NCBI RefSeq assembly: GCF_003667545.1
Contig: NZ_RCUV01000002.1
Span: 62,001 to 126,000, forward strand
DNA length: 64,000 bases
From: Mycetocola manganoxydans
Lineage (GTDB): Bacteria > Actinomycetota > Actinomycetes > Actinomycetales > Microbacteriaceae
Direction: 5' to 3'
Under the pieces are notes generated by a model. It saw only the letters and a list, made by a program, of their open reading frames with translations. It had not been told where the DNA came from and searched no databases. Position numbers and translations under genes: made by a program. Below, in pieces: positions 43,259 to 50,894 of the stretch (position 1 is the stretch's first letter; every line of letters starts with the position of its first letter).

Positions 43259-43910
43259 CGACTCTGCTTCAGCCCGGGCGTCGACCGTAGACCGGTGGAC
43301 TGCCGCTCTCGCCGAGTCGACCGGTTCGCCCGGTGGTGGCGCGGCATCCGGGGTCATGCTCGCGATCGCGTACAGCCTCACGTCGATGGTTGCCGGGTAT
43401 ACCTCGGTGTCGGATTCTCTCGCTGACGAGCTTTCTGCGCTCCGCGCGCGTGCCACTGCCGGACGGAAGACCGCCTTGCTGCTGGCCGACTCGGATGCCG
43501 CCGCCTCCGAATCATTCGGCAGCGCGTTTCGCCTGAAACCGCACGAGGGGCGCGCGGATGCCATTCGCGACGCATCCGTTGAGGCGGCGCATGCATCTGC
43601 GGACCTGGGCAAGCAGGGAGCAGCGGCCGTCGGCGACCTCGAGTGGCTCGCCGAGCACGGCAAGCCGGCGCTCATCGCCGATGTCGCGGTGGCGTGCGGG
43701 GCGCTGCGCGCTGCCGTTGCCGGGGCGCGGGCGAATGTGAACTTCGACCTGTCGGCGCTGGAGTCCGGCTCCGCCGGGTCTTCTGCGCCCGTTGCGGAAG
43801 AGCATCCGGTGCTGTGGGAGACGGTTCAGGAGCTCGACGCTGTTCTTGCCCGCATCGACCGGCTGGCCGCGGAGATCGAGGGTCGGGACCGGCTGAACCC
43901 GGGCGAGTAG
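43251..43910 (+). CDS. cyclodeaminase/cyclohydrolase (FTCD_C) family protein
   Basis: 219 residues. The N-terminal STGSPGGGAASGVMLAIAYSL is the glycine-rich turn and first helix of the FTCD C-terminal/MTHF cyclohydrolase fold, and ANVNFDLSAL matches its end. Members act on formimino- or methenyl-tetrahydrofolate, though many stand-alone bacterial ones are uncharacterised. Its ATG overlaps the cyclase gene stop, so the pair is coupled. The link between the two is not obvious. Confidence 0.8.
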   Translation: MPDDSASARASTVDRWTAALAESTGSPGGGAASGVMLAIAYSLTSMVAGYTSVSDSLADELSALRARATAGRKTALLLADSDAAASESFGSAFRLKPHEGRADAIRDASVEAAHASADLGKQGAAAVGDLEWLAEHGKPALIADVAVACGALRAAVAGARANVNFDLSALESGSAGSSAPVAEEHPVLWETVQELDAVLARIDRLAAEIEGRDRLNPGE

Positions 43911-43937
43911 CCGCCACTTTGCCGGCTCAGTGACGCC

Positions 43938-44000
43938 TTTTCATCCACTGCGGACGAGAACACCCGGTACGCCGGGTGTTCTCGTCCGTTCCGGGTGAAA
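43938..44000. repeat. 62-base palindromic element, copy 1
   Basis: Contains a perfect 17-base-pair stem (43951-43967 with 43972-43988) and a 4-base loop, inside an outer pair TTTCATCC/GGGTGAAA. It lies just downstream of the cyclodeaminase-family gene and may work as its terminator. A diverged copy is at 59140-59201. Confidence 0.75.
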
Positions 44001-44103
44001 TGGTGGCCGGCGGCAGCGCGCGCACGCTCCCGCTCGGCGTCGGAGGCGTCGGCGTCCGAAGCGTCCGCAGGCTTCGGAGAAGCACCATCTGCTTAGTACT
44101 GAT

Positions 44104-44174
44104 ACATTCGGGCGGTGAATCGTGGGGTCCGTGCTCTATACATGGACGGACTCCCTGATTCACCGCCCGAATGT
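44104..44174. repeat. 71-base palindromic element, family B copy 1
   Basis: Perfect 18-base arms (44104-44121 and 44157-44174, beginning ACATTCGGGCGG) enclose an inner GTCCGT/ACGGAC pair and an AT-rich loop. It stands about 100 bases before the MFS gene. A second copy follows that gene at 45787-45859. Confidence 0.8.
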
Positions 44175-44278
44175 TCGCGCAAGGATCCCTATCGCAACTG
44201 CACGGCCGTCGGCAGCGCGGGAACGCTCCCGGCGAACAGACGGTGACGGGTGTCGGAAGCAGTCGGTACCCTGAGCAC

Positions 44279-45700
44279 GTGAATTCGGAACCCTCCCCCT
44301 CTGTTGGCGACGACGTCCTCGCGGGCGGCGACGCGGCATCCGCTGTGCCACCCCACTGGAAGCGGAACGTCACCCTGTTCCTGAGCGGGCAGACGATCTC
44401 ACTGTTCGGATCGATGATCGTGCAGTACGCGGTGATGTGGTACGTCACGTTTGCGACCCAGTCCGGGCTCGCGATCGCCCTGTATGCCGTTGCCGCGTTT
44501 CTGCCGCAGGGCATTGTGTCGATCTTCGGCGGTGTCGTTGCCGACCGGATGAATCGGCGTGTGCTCGTCATCATCGCCGATACGTCGATTGCGGCGATCA
44601 CCCTCGTTCTCGCTGTCGCCATGGCGAACGGGATCACGGATTTGTGGGTGATTCTGCTTGCGGTCGGTGCGCGGTCGATCGGTGCCGGGTTCCAGACGCC
44701 GGCGGTCTCGGCGATGATTCCGCAGATCGTTCCCGCTGACCAACTCATGCGGGTCAATGGTGTGTTCGGGTCGTTCCAGTCCGCGATGGCACTGCTCGCG
44801 CCTGCCGCTGCCGGTGCGGTGTTCGGGCTGTACGGGATCGTGCCCGTGTTCTTCATCGACGTGGTCACAGCGGTGATCGGTGTCGGGTTCCTGCTGTTCG
44901 TCAGCGTTCCCACCTTGGCTTCCATAGCCTCGAAGACGACGAGCTACCGCGAGGATCTCGTTGGCGGATTCCGTTACATCTGGGCGCACAAGGTTGTGCG
45001 CTGGCTGCTCGGAGTCTTCGCGATCATCTTCCTGCTGACGGTGGCGCCGTCGTTCATCACGCCGCTGCTCATCGCGCGGACCTTCGGCACCGAGGTGTGG
45101 ATGGTGACCGTGCTCGAGATCGCGTTCAGCGTCGGCATGACCCTCGGCGGTGTTCTGGTCGCGACCGTGCTGGCGAAGCGAGGGCGCATCTCGCTGATCC
45201 TGTTCTCGACATTCGGCTTCGCCGTGTTCACCATGGCGCTCGGGCTCGCACCGAACCTGTGGGTGTTCTACGGATTCATGTTCGCGTTCGGGCTTCTCGT
45301 GCCGCTGTTCTCGGCGCCGTTCATGACGCTCGTTCAAGAGACGGTGAAGCCCGAGATGCACGGCCGGGTATTCAGCTACGTCGGGATCGTGATGGCGATG
45401 GCGACGCCGATCGGGATGACGGTGTTCGGTCCGCTCGCCGATGTCATCAGTGTGCAACTTCTGCTCGTCATCGCTGGAATCGTCACCATCCTGGTGATGG
45501 TCGTGGCTGTGCTGTTGCCGTCAGGGCGGGCGGCGATGGCTGCTGCCCGGGAGCAGAAACCGCTGGATGCCGACGGCGTTGCTCCGGGTGGGGTGGCTGG
45601 TGGTCACTCTGCTGATGCCGATGCCGCTGCCGCTGGTGCTGGTGCCGGTGACTCTGCCGGTGCTAACGCGGCTCACATCCACGAGAGCGGCGCCCGCTAG
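44279..45700 (+). CDS. MFS transporter, DHA3-like drug/siderophore exporter
   Basis: 473 residues, twelve predicted membrane helices. FLSGQTISLFGSMIVQYAVMWYV opens helix 1, and GGVVADRMNRRVLVIIAD is the loop 2-3 motif A of the superfamily. This matches the EntS/MefA-like branch, which exports macrolides or siderophores. After the last helix a 50-residue Ala/Asp/Gly-rich tail follows. GTG at 44279 is preferred to upstream starts, which would lie in repeat DNA. Substrate unknown. Confidence 0.88.
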   Translation: MNSEPSPSVGDDVLAGGDAASAVPPHWKRNVTLFLSGQTISLFGSMIVQYAVMWYVTFATQSGLAIALYAVAAFLPQGIVSIFGGVVADRMNRRVLVIIADTSIAAITLVLAVAMANGITDLWVILLAVGARSIGAGFQTPAVSAMIPQIVPADQLMRVNGVFGSFQSAMALLAPAAAGAVFGLYGIVPVFFIDVVTAVIGVGFLLFVSVPTLASIASKTTSYREDLVGGFRYIWAHKVVRWLLGVFAIIFLLTVAPSFITPLLIARTFGTEVWMVTVLEIAFSVGMTLGGVLVATVLAKRGRISLILFSTFGFAVFTMALGLAPNLWVFYGFMFAFGLLVPLFSAPFMTLVQETVKPEMHGRVFSYVGIVMAMATPIGMTVFGPLADVISVQLLLVIAGIVTILVMVVAVLLPSGRAAMAAAREQKPLDADGVAPGGVAGGHSADADAAAAGAGAGDSAGANAAHIHESGAR

Positions 45701-45786
45701 CATCCGTTCGCCTCTCGCGGCCGCGGTTGCTGCGCCTGTGTGGGCCGAAGCTTCGAAGTTGCGCACGGCAAACGTGCCTGGTGCCG

Positions 45787-45859
45787 TGCGTTCGGGCGGA
45801 GAATCGTGGGGTCCGGCCACGTATAGCGCTCGGGCCCCACGATTTTCCGCCCGAATGTG
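45787..45859. repeat. palindromic element, family B copy 2
   Basis: Arms 45791-45811 and 45835-45855 pair over 21 bases with one mismatch, sharing TTCGGGCGG, GAATCGTGGGG and the CGTATAG/CTATAC-like loop with the copy at 44104. The two elements bracket the MFS gene. This copy could end its transcript and that of the convergent membrane protein gene. Confidence 0.8.
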
Positions 45860-45874
45860 CCGACGGAGGTGCAC

Positions 45875-46252
45875 TCAGCTCACGGCAATGAGCAGACAGA
45901 GCCCCGCCAGCACGATACACACCGGTGTCATGAGGTTGCGCTCGGGTTTGCTCCTCGAAATGCCGTTCAGGAGAATACCCAGCGCAAAGTACGCGGTCAG
46001 GACCCAGATGCCGACCTGTGCGACCGCATCGGGGAAGACGTTTGTGACTCCAGCTCGTTCGAGGATCACCACCATGAAGACGGCGTAGAGCACGATCGAG
46101 ACCATGCTGCCGATACGGAGGTTCCGGGGCAGCACATCGTGCTGACCGCCCCAGGCGAAGCGGCCGATCGGGCGTCCGCCGATCAGGAGCAACTGGAACA
46201 CTGCCAGCGCGAGGAGGATCAGGCAAGCGAAGACGGCCGCAGCGAGAGTCAT
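45875..46252 (-). CDS. small four-helix membrane protein of unknown function
   Basis: 125 residues, nearly all hydrophobic: helices at about 3-22, 46-66, 78-97 and 106-124, with the loop RPIGRFAWGGQHDVLPRNLRIGS between the first two. The RFAWGGQ(H/N) loop is shared by a set of short actinobacterial membrane proteins I recall only as hypothetical. ATG at 46252 chosen; longer starts are in frame. Confidence 0.7.
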   Translation of the reverse strand: MTLAAAVFACLILLALAVFQLLLIGGRPIGRFAWGGQHDVLPRNLRIGSMVSIVLYAVFMVVILERAGVTNVFPDAVAQVGIWVLTAYFALGILLNGISRSKPERNLMTPVCIVLAGLCLLIAVS

Positions 46253-46304
46253 GAGTGCACTGTAGCGGGGCCCGGCGTCGGGAAGCGATCTCGATAGGCA
46301 GCGC

Positions 46305-46403
46305 TCCGCGGGCAACCACTCGATCAACGGGGGTGCAGCGTGCTCCCGGGCCGCTACGCGATCGAGTTCGTCCCGTTCCGCGGGCTGTTACTCGATCAGC
46401 GGG
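46305..46403. repeat. imperfect 27-base direct repeat with core CTCGATCArCGGG
   Basis: Units at 46305-46331 and 46377-46403 share TCCGCGGGC and ACTCGATCA(A/G)CGGG. The second overlaps the stop of the histidine phosphatase gene. The core CTCGATCAGCG links it to the tandem array at 42148-42240. Confidence 0.6.
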
Positions 46404-46965
46404 TTGCGGCGGAGGCGACGGCAACCGCAGCGGGCTGGATCTCCCAGCCACCGGCATCCGTACGCGACAACACGATCATTGTGGCGTTCGCGAGTCCCTG
46501 AATGTCCTTACCCGTGAGCGCGAAGACGGTGGCGCGAATGAAGGCCCCATGCGACACGAGGAGGAGGTTGCCGTCGTGCTCTGCGACGAGCTTCTCGACG
46601 ACAGCAGCTCCCCGGCTACGGACGGCCTCGATCGGCTCCGCGTCGGGAAAGACCCGGTCGGCCCACTTGGCCTGAATGTCCTCGGCGGTCGCGCCGTCGG
46701 CCTGGCCGAAGCTGCGCTCGATGAGGTCGTCCTCGATGCCACCGAACGGGATCCCGGAACCCTCGCTGATCGCCTGGGCAGTCGCCGACGCACGAGAGAG
46801 CGGCGACGAGAACACGAGCGCCCAGTCGTCGGGCGAAAATGTCGTCGCGAGCGCGCGGGCCTGCTCAATTCCGGTCTCGTTCAGCGGGATGTCGGCACGA
46901 CCCTGCAGGCGCTTGCCAAGATTCCAGTCGGTCTCGCCGTGGCGCACGAGGGCAATTGTCGTCAT
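46396..46965 (-). CDS. histidine phosphatase (phosphoglycerate-mutase-like) family protein
   Basis: 189 residues. LVRHGETDWN holds the catalytic histidine; SSPLSRASATAQAI and VSHGAFIRA supply the second arginine and histidine. The size and lack of a mutase C-terminal lobe fit a broad phosphatase such as CobC/GpmB-like enzymes rather than glycolytic mutase. The substrate is unknown. It lies 50 bases after the lipid kinase gene on the same strand and may be co-transcribed. Confidence 0.88.
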   Translation of the reverse strand: MTTIALVRHGETDWNLGKRLQGRADIPLNETGIEQARALATTFSPDDWALVFSSPLSRASATAQAISEGSGIPFGGIEDDLIERSFGQADGATAEDIQAKWADRVFPDAEPIEAVRSRGAAVVEKLVAEHDGNLLLVSHGAFIRATVFALTGKDIQGLANATMIVLSRTDAGGWEIQPAAVAVASAATR

Positions 46966-47015
46966 GGATCCACCGTAGCCGAGGCCTCGCTGAGGGATGC
47001 CTGTACTCGCCGCCG

Positions 47016-48002
47016 CTACGCGTCCTGCGGCACCCGCACCGTCAGTCCACCGGGCTTGATCCGCACCTTGACCGCAACCGCGGTCCCCATGCCGTCGCCA
47101 TCGAGCTCGATCTCCTCGGCGCGGCTGAGCTTGAGCGTCAGCTCTTTGCCCTTGACGTAGTTGAGCGCGGTGACGTCCTTCATCGGCATCTTGCGCCCGA
47201 GCTTCGTACGCATGAGCACCCCGTTCTCCCAGATGATCTTGAACAGGATCTGCACCCAGTGGAACGGGTTCTCGGGCCGAAGAATCAGGATGTCGAACTC
47301 GCCGTCGTCGACAGCAGCCTCCGGCAGCAGCAGGACGTTCGCCTGCAGGGATCCACAGTTTCCGACGATGATCGTGTGCGCCCGAACGTTCTTGACCCGA
47401 CCTGAATCGAGCTTGTAGCGCACGCGCAGCTCGTTCTTGTCGGTCAGCGCCTTGAAGATCGCTCCGACATACGCGAGCCAGCCGACCTTCTTCTTGAGCT
47501 CTTCGTCGGTGTTGGCAAGCATCTTGGCATCGAGACCGAGGCCGGCCATCACGAGGAACACGTGGCTCGTCGTCGCCGACTCGCCGGACCGAATGTCGAT
47601 CATTCCCAGGTCGATCTCGCGATCCCGACCGGTGAAGGCGGAGTGGATCGAGTGCTCGAGATCGTCGAGCGTGAGGTCGAGGTTGCGGGCGAGGAGGTTT
47701 CCGGTGCCGGACGGGAGCAGCGCCAGCGCGGCATCCGAATCGTGGATCGCTTCAGCGGCGGCGCGAACGGTGCCATCTCCACCGGCGACGATGACCATGT
47801 CGGCGCCTGCCTCCAGGGCTCGCTTCGTCGCACCCTGACCCGGATCCTCGACCGAGGTCTCGAAGTACAGCGTCTCGCCCCATCCCGCTGCCTTCTCCTC
47901 GGCGGCGACGACAGCCTTGATGGCGTCGAGGTCCACTTTGATCGGGTTGTAGACGAGGGCAGCAACCTTGGCGGATGCCTCGGGCTGGGTGGAGTCGCTC
48001 AT
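47016..48002 (-). CDS. diacylglycerol/lipid kinase family protein
   Basis: 328 residues. The nucleotide-binding GGDGTVRAAAEAI and PSGTGNLLARNLD motifs are those of the DagK/YegS/BmrU family, which phosphorylates diacylglycerol or related lipids at the membrane. The C-terminal half is the beta-sandwich with DDGEFDILIL. A GTG or ATG choice is not an issue; ATG at 48002 stands. Lipid specificity cannot be read from sequence. Confidence 0.9.
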   Translation of the reverse strand: MSDSTQPEASAKVAALVYNPIKVDLDAIKAVVAAEEKAAGWGETLYFETSVEDPGQGATKRALEAGADMVIVAGGDGTVRAAAEAIHDSDAALALLPSGTGNLLARNLDLTLDDLEHSIHSAFTGRDREIDLGMIDIRSGESATTSHVFLVMAGLGLDAKMLANTDEELKKKVGWLAYVGAIFKALTDKNELRVRYKLDSGRVKNVRAHTIIVGNCGSLQANVLLLPEAAVDDGEFDILILRPENPFHWVQILFKIIWENGVLMRTKLGRKMPMKDVTALNYVKGKELTLKLSRAEEIELDGDGMGTAVAVKVRIKPGGLTVRVPQDA

Positions 48003-48097
48003 GGTTCTGCTTCCTGGATCGGGGGCACTGTGCGCACTGCAACGCAGCAGGAGATACGGCAGCTGCCTCTCAGCCTAGGGACCACCACCGCTGGAAC

Positions 48098-48139
48098 GCG
48101 AAAGCGCCCGGGGCCTTGACAGGCCTCGAGCGCTTTCGC
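48098..48139 (-). terminator. hairpin terminator candidate
   Basis: A perfect 10-base-pair outer stem (GCGAAAGCGC/GCGCTTTCGC) contains an inner GGCCT/AGGCC stem. It lies 11 bases after the end of the small membrane protein gene on the minus strand and before the lipid kinase gene. No T tract follows. Confidence 0.6.
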
Positions 48140-48149
48140 GGATGTCAGA

Positions 48150-48704
48150 TCAGCGGCGGAACATCTTCGCCGTCGTCTCGAACAGTCCCTTGACCGGACG
48201 CTGCTGCTCGCCCTGCTGCGCACCGAGCACGATCATCACGAGGGTGAGCGCCGGTGTCACCCACTGCAGAACTTTCTGCACCTTCTGGGCCGTCTGCATG
48301 CTCTCGGGTGCCTCCGGCTTGGGCTCGGTGATCCCTTCAGCGCCCTCTTCGGAGTGCTTGTCGATGATCCGGCCGAGGATGCCCGAGATGACCGTCGTTG
48401 TTCCGGCAGCGACGGTGATTCCGAGCTTGACCGCGGTATTGCTGCGGCTCTCGGCCTGGTTCTTCAGGCGTTCCTTGTTGCTGGCGATGAGACCGACGCC
48501 GCCGATGCCGTGGGTGACGATGGCCGCGAGTTCGACGGGCAGCCAGCGCCACCAGCCGATCGACGCGAGCCGCAGCCCCTCCGACGAATCCCGGGCTTGT
48601 GCCGTCGCGCCGTTGAGTCCGACGGCACCCATGAGGGACCCTCCGAACCAGGCGGCCAGGCCGACATCATGCATGCTGCGGACAACGGTGTTACGACTGG
48701 GCAT
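48150..48704 (-). CDS. membrane protein of unknown function
   Basis: 184 residues. NTVVRSMHDVGLAAWFGGSLMGAVGLNGA at the N-terminus is a block I recall from actinobacterial hypothetical proteins. Predicted helices lie near residues 18-35, 50-72 (WLPVELAAIVTHGIGGVGLIA), 94-112 and 155-170. A charged loop with HSEEGAEGITEPKPEAPE follows the third. ATG at 48704 has AAGGA six bases upstream, preferred to an in-frame start further out. Confidence 0.7.
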   Translation of the reverse strand: MPSRNTVVRSMHDVGLAAWFGGSLMGAVGLNGATAQARDSSEGLRLASIGWWRWLPVELAAIVTHGIGGVGLIASNKERLKNQAESRSNTAVKLGITVAAGTTTVISGILGRIIDKHSEEGAEGITEPKPEAPESMQTAQKVQKVLQWVTPALTLVMIVLGAQQGEQQRPVKGLFETTAKMFRR

Positions 48705-48809
48705 GAGAGTCCTTCCCCTTTTCACGATGAGTGTCCAAGGAACCTACGCTCGGACCCTGGTCATCGGGAGGGCCTTGACAGCGCCGTCGAACGGCACGCG
48801 GGCCAGCGG

Positions 48810-49424
48810 TCAGCGCACCGGTCCGAGTGCGCCGGCCGATTCCTGCAGGTAGCAGACGCCGCAGAGCGACTCGTAGGCAACCTCGACCCCGTCGATCGCG
48901 ACCTGGTCCCCGTCGAAGATGAACCGGTCCCCCACCCGTCGGCCGTTGAACAGCGCCTTGCGACCGCACCGGCAGATCGTCTTCAGCTCTTCGAGGCTAT
49001 GGGCGACTTCGAGCAGGCGGCGGCTGCCAGGAAAAGCCACCGTCTGGAAATCGGTACGGATGCCGTATGCCAGCACCGGAATCCCCTCGAGCAGCGCGAT
49101 CCGCAGAAGCCCGTTCACCTGTTCATCGGTCAGGAACTGCGCCTCATCGATCAGCAGGCAGCTGAGGTCGGCACCGTTTCTCTGAAGTGCCGCTGCGCGG
49201 TGGTGCTGGAAGAGGGCGTACGTGTCGGCATCCGGTTCGATAACGAAGTCGACGGGGCGATCCACCCCGAGCCTGCTCTCGATGTGCGAATCCGCCTTGG
49301 TATCGATGGCCGGCTTGGCGAGGAGAACGTGGTGGCCGCGTTCCTCGTAGTTGAACGCGGCCTGCAGGAGGGCCGTGCTTTTGCCGGAGTTCATCGCGCC
49401 GTAGCGGAAGTAGAGTTTTGCCAC
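48810..49424 (-). CDS. tdk: thymidine kinase
   Basis: 204 residues, the usual type II size. Walker A is GAMNSGKST (9-17); LLIDEAQFL gives Walker B and the lasso partner; CRCGRKA and CGVCY are the two halves of the structural zinc site. It phosphorylates thymidine in salvage. Stands alone: 105 bases from the upstream end of the membrane protein gene, and 19 bases from the glycosyltransferase stop. Confidence 0.95.
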   Translation of the reverse strand: MAKLYFRYGAMNSGKSTALLQAAFNYEERGHHVLLAKPAIDTKADSHIESRLGVDRPVDFVIEPDADTYALFQHHRAAALQRNGADLSCLLIDEAQFLTDEQVNGLLRIALLEGIPVLAYGIRTDFQTVAFPGSRRLLEVAHSLEELKTICRCGRKALFNGRRVGDRFIFDGDQVAIDGVEVAYESLCGVCYLQESAGALGPVR

Positions 49425-49443
49425 GCGTCGAGTTTAGTGGCGG

Positions 49444-50697
49444 CTAGGAGACCGCCGAGCCGTTGCGCGCGGACCAGACCCGTTCAGTCGGGCGGCCGTA
49501 AGCGAGCTCGGTCGGCTGCCGGAGCGCCGACAGGTATGCGTCGACGAGAATACGTCCGGCCGCGGTCCAGGTGAGCTCCTGTGCCCGGGCGAGAGCCGCG
49601 CGACGCAACTGCTCGCGCACCCGAGGCTGATCGAACAGCAGATCGAGGTGGGCAGCCAGTTCCTCGGGGTCACCCGGCTGGTGGATGAGCCCGTTCACAC
49701 CTTGGTCGACAACCGCACCGCTCGCGGTCGATACCAGCGGAACAACACCGGCACCCTGTGCCTCGTAGGTGACGAGTGCGCTGCCCTCCTCGACACTCGG
49801 CAACAGAAGCACGTCGGCCTTGGCATAGGCGGTGGCGGGTTTCTTCGTCGGCCCGCAGAGGAAGATCGACGGGTGGTCGAGCAGCTTCGCCACCTGCTCG
49901 CGGTAGTCCTCGTCGATCTCGCCGTAGATCAGCAATCGGCCGGTCTCGCTCGCCCGCGATGACAGCCACGCCCGGAGCGCGTAGTGAAGTCCCTTGCGCG
50001 GCACACCCCGGCCCATGAAGACAGCCGTGAACGGGTGCTCCTTTTCGAACACCGGCACCCGGATCTCGCTCGGGTCGAACCCGTACTGGTGGCGGACGAG
50101 GCGGGAGGAATCGTAGCCGCGCGACAAAAACGAGTCTGCGACGGCATCCGATGGGACAAGAAGTGCGGTGGCTGCGTCGTATTCGCGCTCTTCCAGCTCG
50201 AGACGGTCGACGTCACCGAAGGTGGACCAGACGGCCGGGATCTCCAGTCCGAGCCGCGCGTACTCCCGGCTCACGACGGTGCACGCGACGGCGATGTGCG
50301 ATCCTGGCGCCTCCCGTACACCGGCGACACCCATCCGCTGCGCGAGTTCGAGGGTGCGCGCCCCGGCAAGCGGCCAGGTGTGCACGACATCGAATGCGCC
50401 CGCGGCCAGCACGCGGCGGGCCCGCCAGTCGTGCCACATGTACGCGCGAGCTCGCCCAATGGTGCGTTCCGGAATCATCCGGCCGACGACGTCAAGGGAG
50501 CGCACAAGAGCACGGATGCCGACCACCGGGCGGGCGACGTTGGCCACGACGAGTGTGACGTCGTGACCGAGGCGAACAAGCTGGTTGACCTGGTGCCAGG
50601 CGACGACGCCGGCCCCGGGTCCGCCGATGGCTCCGGGGAAGCTGTACAGAATGCTGAGCGATGCTGACCCCGCACCGGAATTGCCTGCTGCGCCCAC
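49444..50697 (-). CDS. family 4 glycosyltransferase
   Basis: 417 residues. ILYSFPGAIGGPGAGVVAWHQVNQL opens the acceptor domain; donor domain has AVFMGRGVPRKGLHYALRAW, GPTKKPATAYAKADVLLLPS and the E-x7-E-like EEGSALVTYEAQGAG. The variant donor motifs suggest a subgroup making small-molecule or polymer glycosides. It stands outside the main glycan locus. GTG at 50697 has GATGG/GAGGGTG upstream. A hairpin at 50708-50733 lies directly before the ribosome site. Confidence 0.85.
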   Translation of the reverse strand: MGAAGNSGAGSASLSILYSFPGAIGGPGAGVVAWHQVNQLVRLGHDVTLVVANVARPVVGIRALVRSLDVVGRMIPERTIGRARAYMWHDWRARRVLAAGAFDVVHTWPLAGARTLELAQRMGVAGVREAPGSHIAVACTVVSREYARLGLEIPAVWSTFGDVDRLELEEREYDAATALLVPSDAVADSFLSRGYDSSRLVRHQYGFDPSEIRVPVFEKEHPFTAVFMGRGVPRKGLHYALRAWLSSRASETGRLLIYGEIDEDYREQVAKLLDHPSIFLCGPTKKPATAYAKADVLLLPSVEEGSALVTYEAQGAGVVPLVSTASGAVVDQGVNGLIHQPGDPEELAAHLDLLFDQPRVREQLRRAALARAQELTWTAAGRILVDAYLSALRQPTELAYGRPTERVWSARNGSAVS

Positions 50698-50707
50698 CGC
50701 GAACCAT

Positions 50708-50733
50708 CACCCTCTGACACCAACCAGAGGGTG
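50708..50733. promoter_or_regulatory. hairpin overlapping the leader of the glycosyltransferase gene
   Basis: CACCCTCTG and CAGAGGGTG form a perfect 9-base-pair stem with an 8-base loop, 10 bases before the GTG start on the minus strand. The arm nearest the gene includes the GAGGGTG ribosome-site candidate, so folding could hide it. Confidence 0.5.
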
Positions 50734-50851
50734 CCTCTCGCGTCGGATGCGTTTAGGAACGCTTGGGTCCGTTGGAGTACTCCGGGTCGGACCCCCGACT
50801 GGGGCTCAAATATACTCCGTTCCCTGAGACTTGCTCAACTTTGCGGGAACG

Positions 50852-50871
50852 GGTTCCCCAAAGAGGGGACC
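50852..50871 (-). terminator. hairpin after mqo
   Basis: GGTTCCCC and GGGGACC pair around a 5-base loop with one bulged base, 24 bases beyond the mqo stop on the minus strand. A short stem without T run, so only a candidate terminator. Confidence 0.4.
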
Positions 50872-50894
50872 ACTGATAAGGGAACGGTCGCGTG

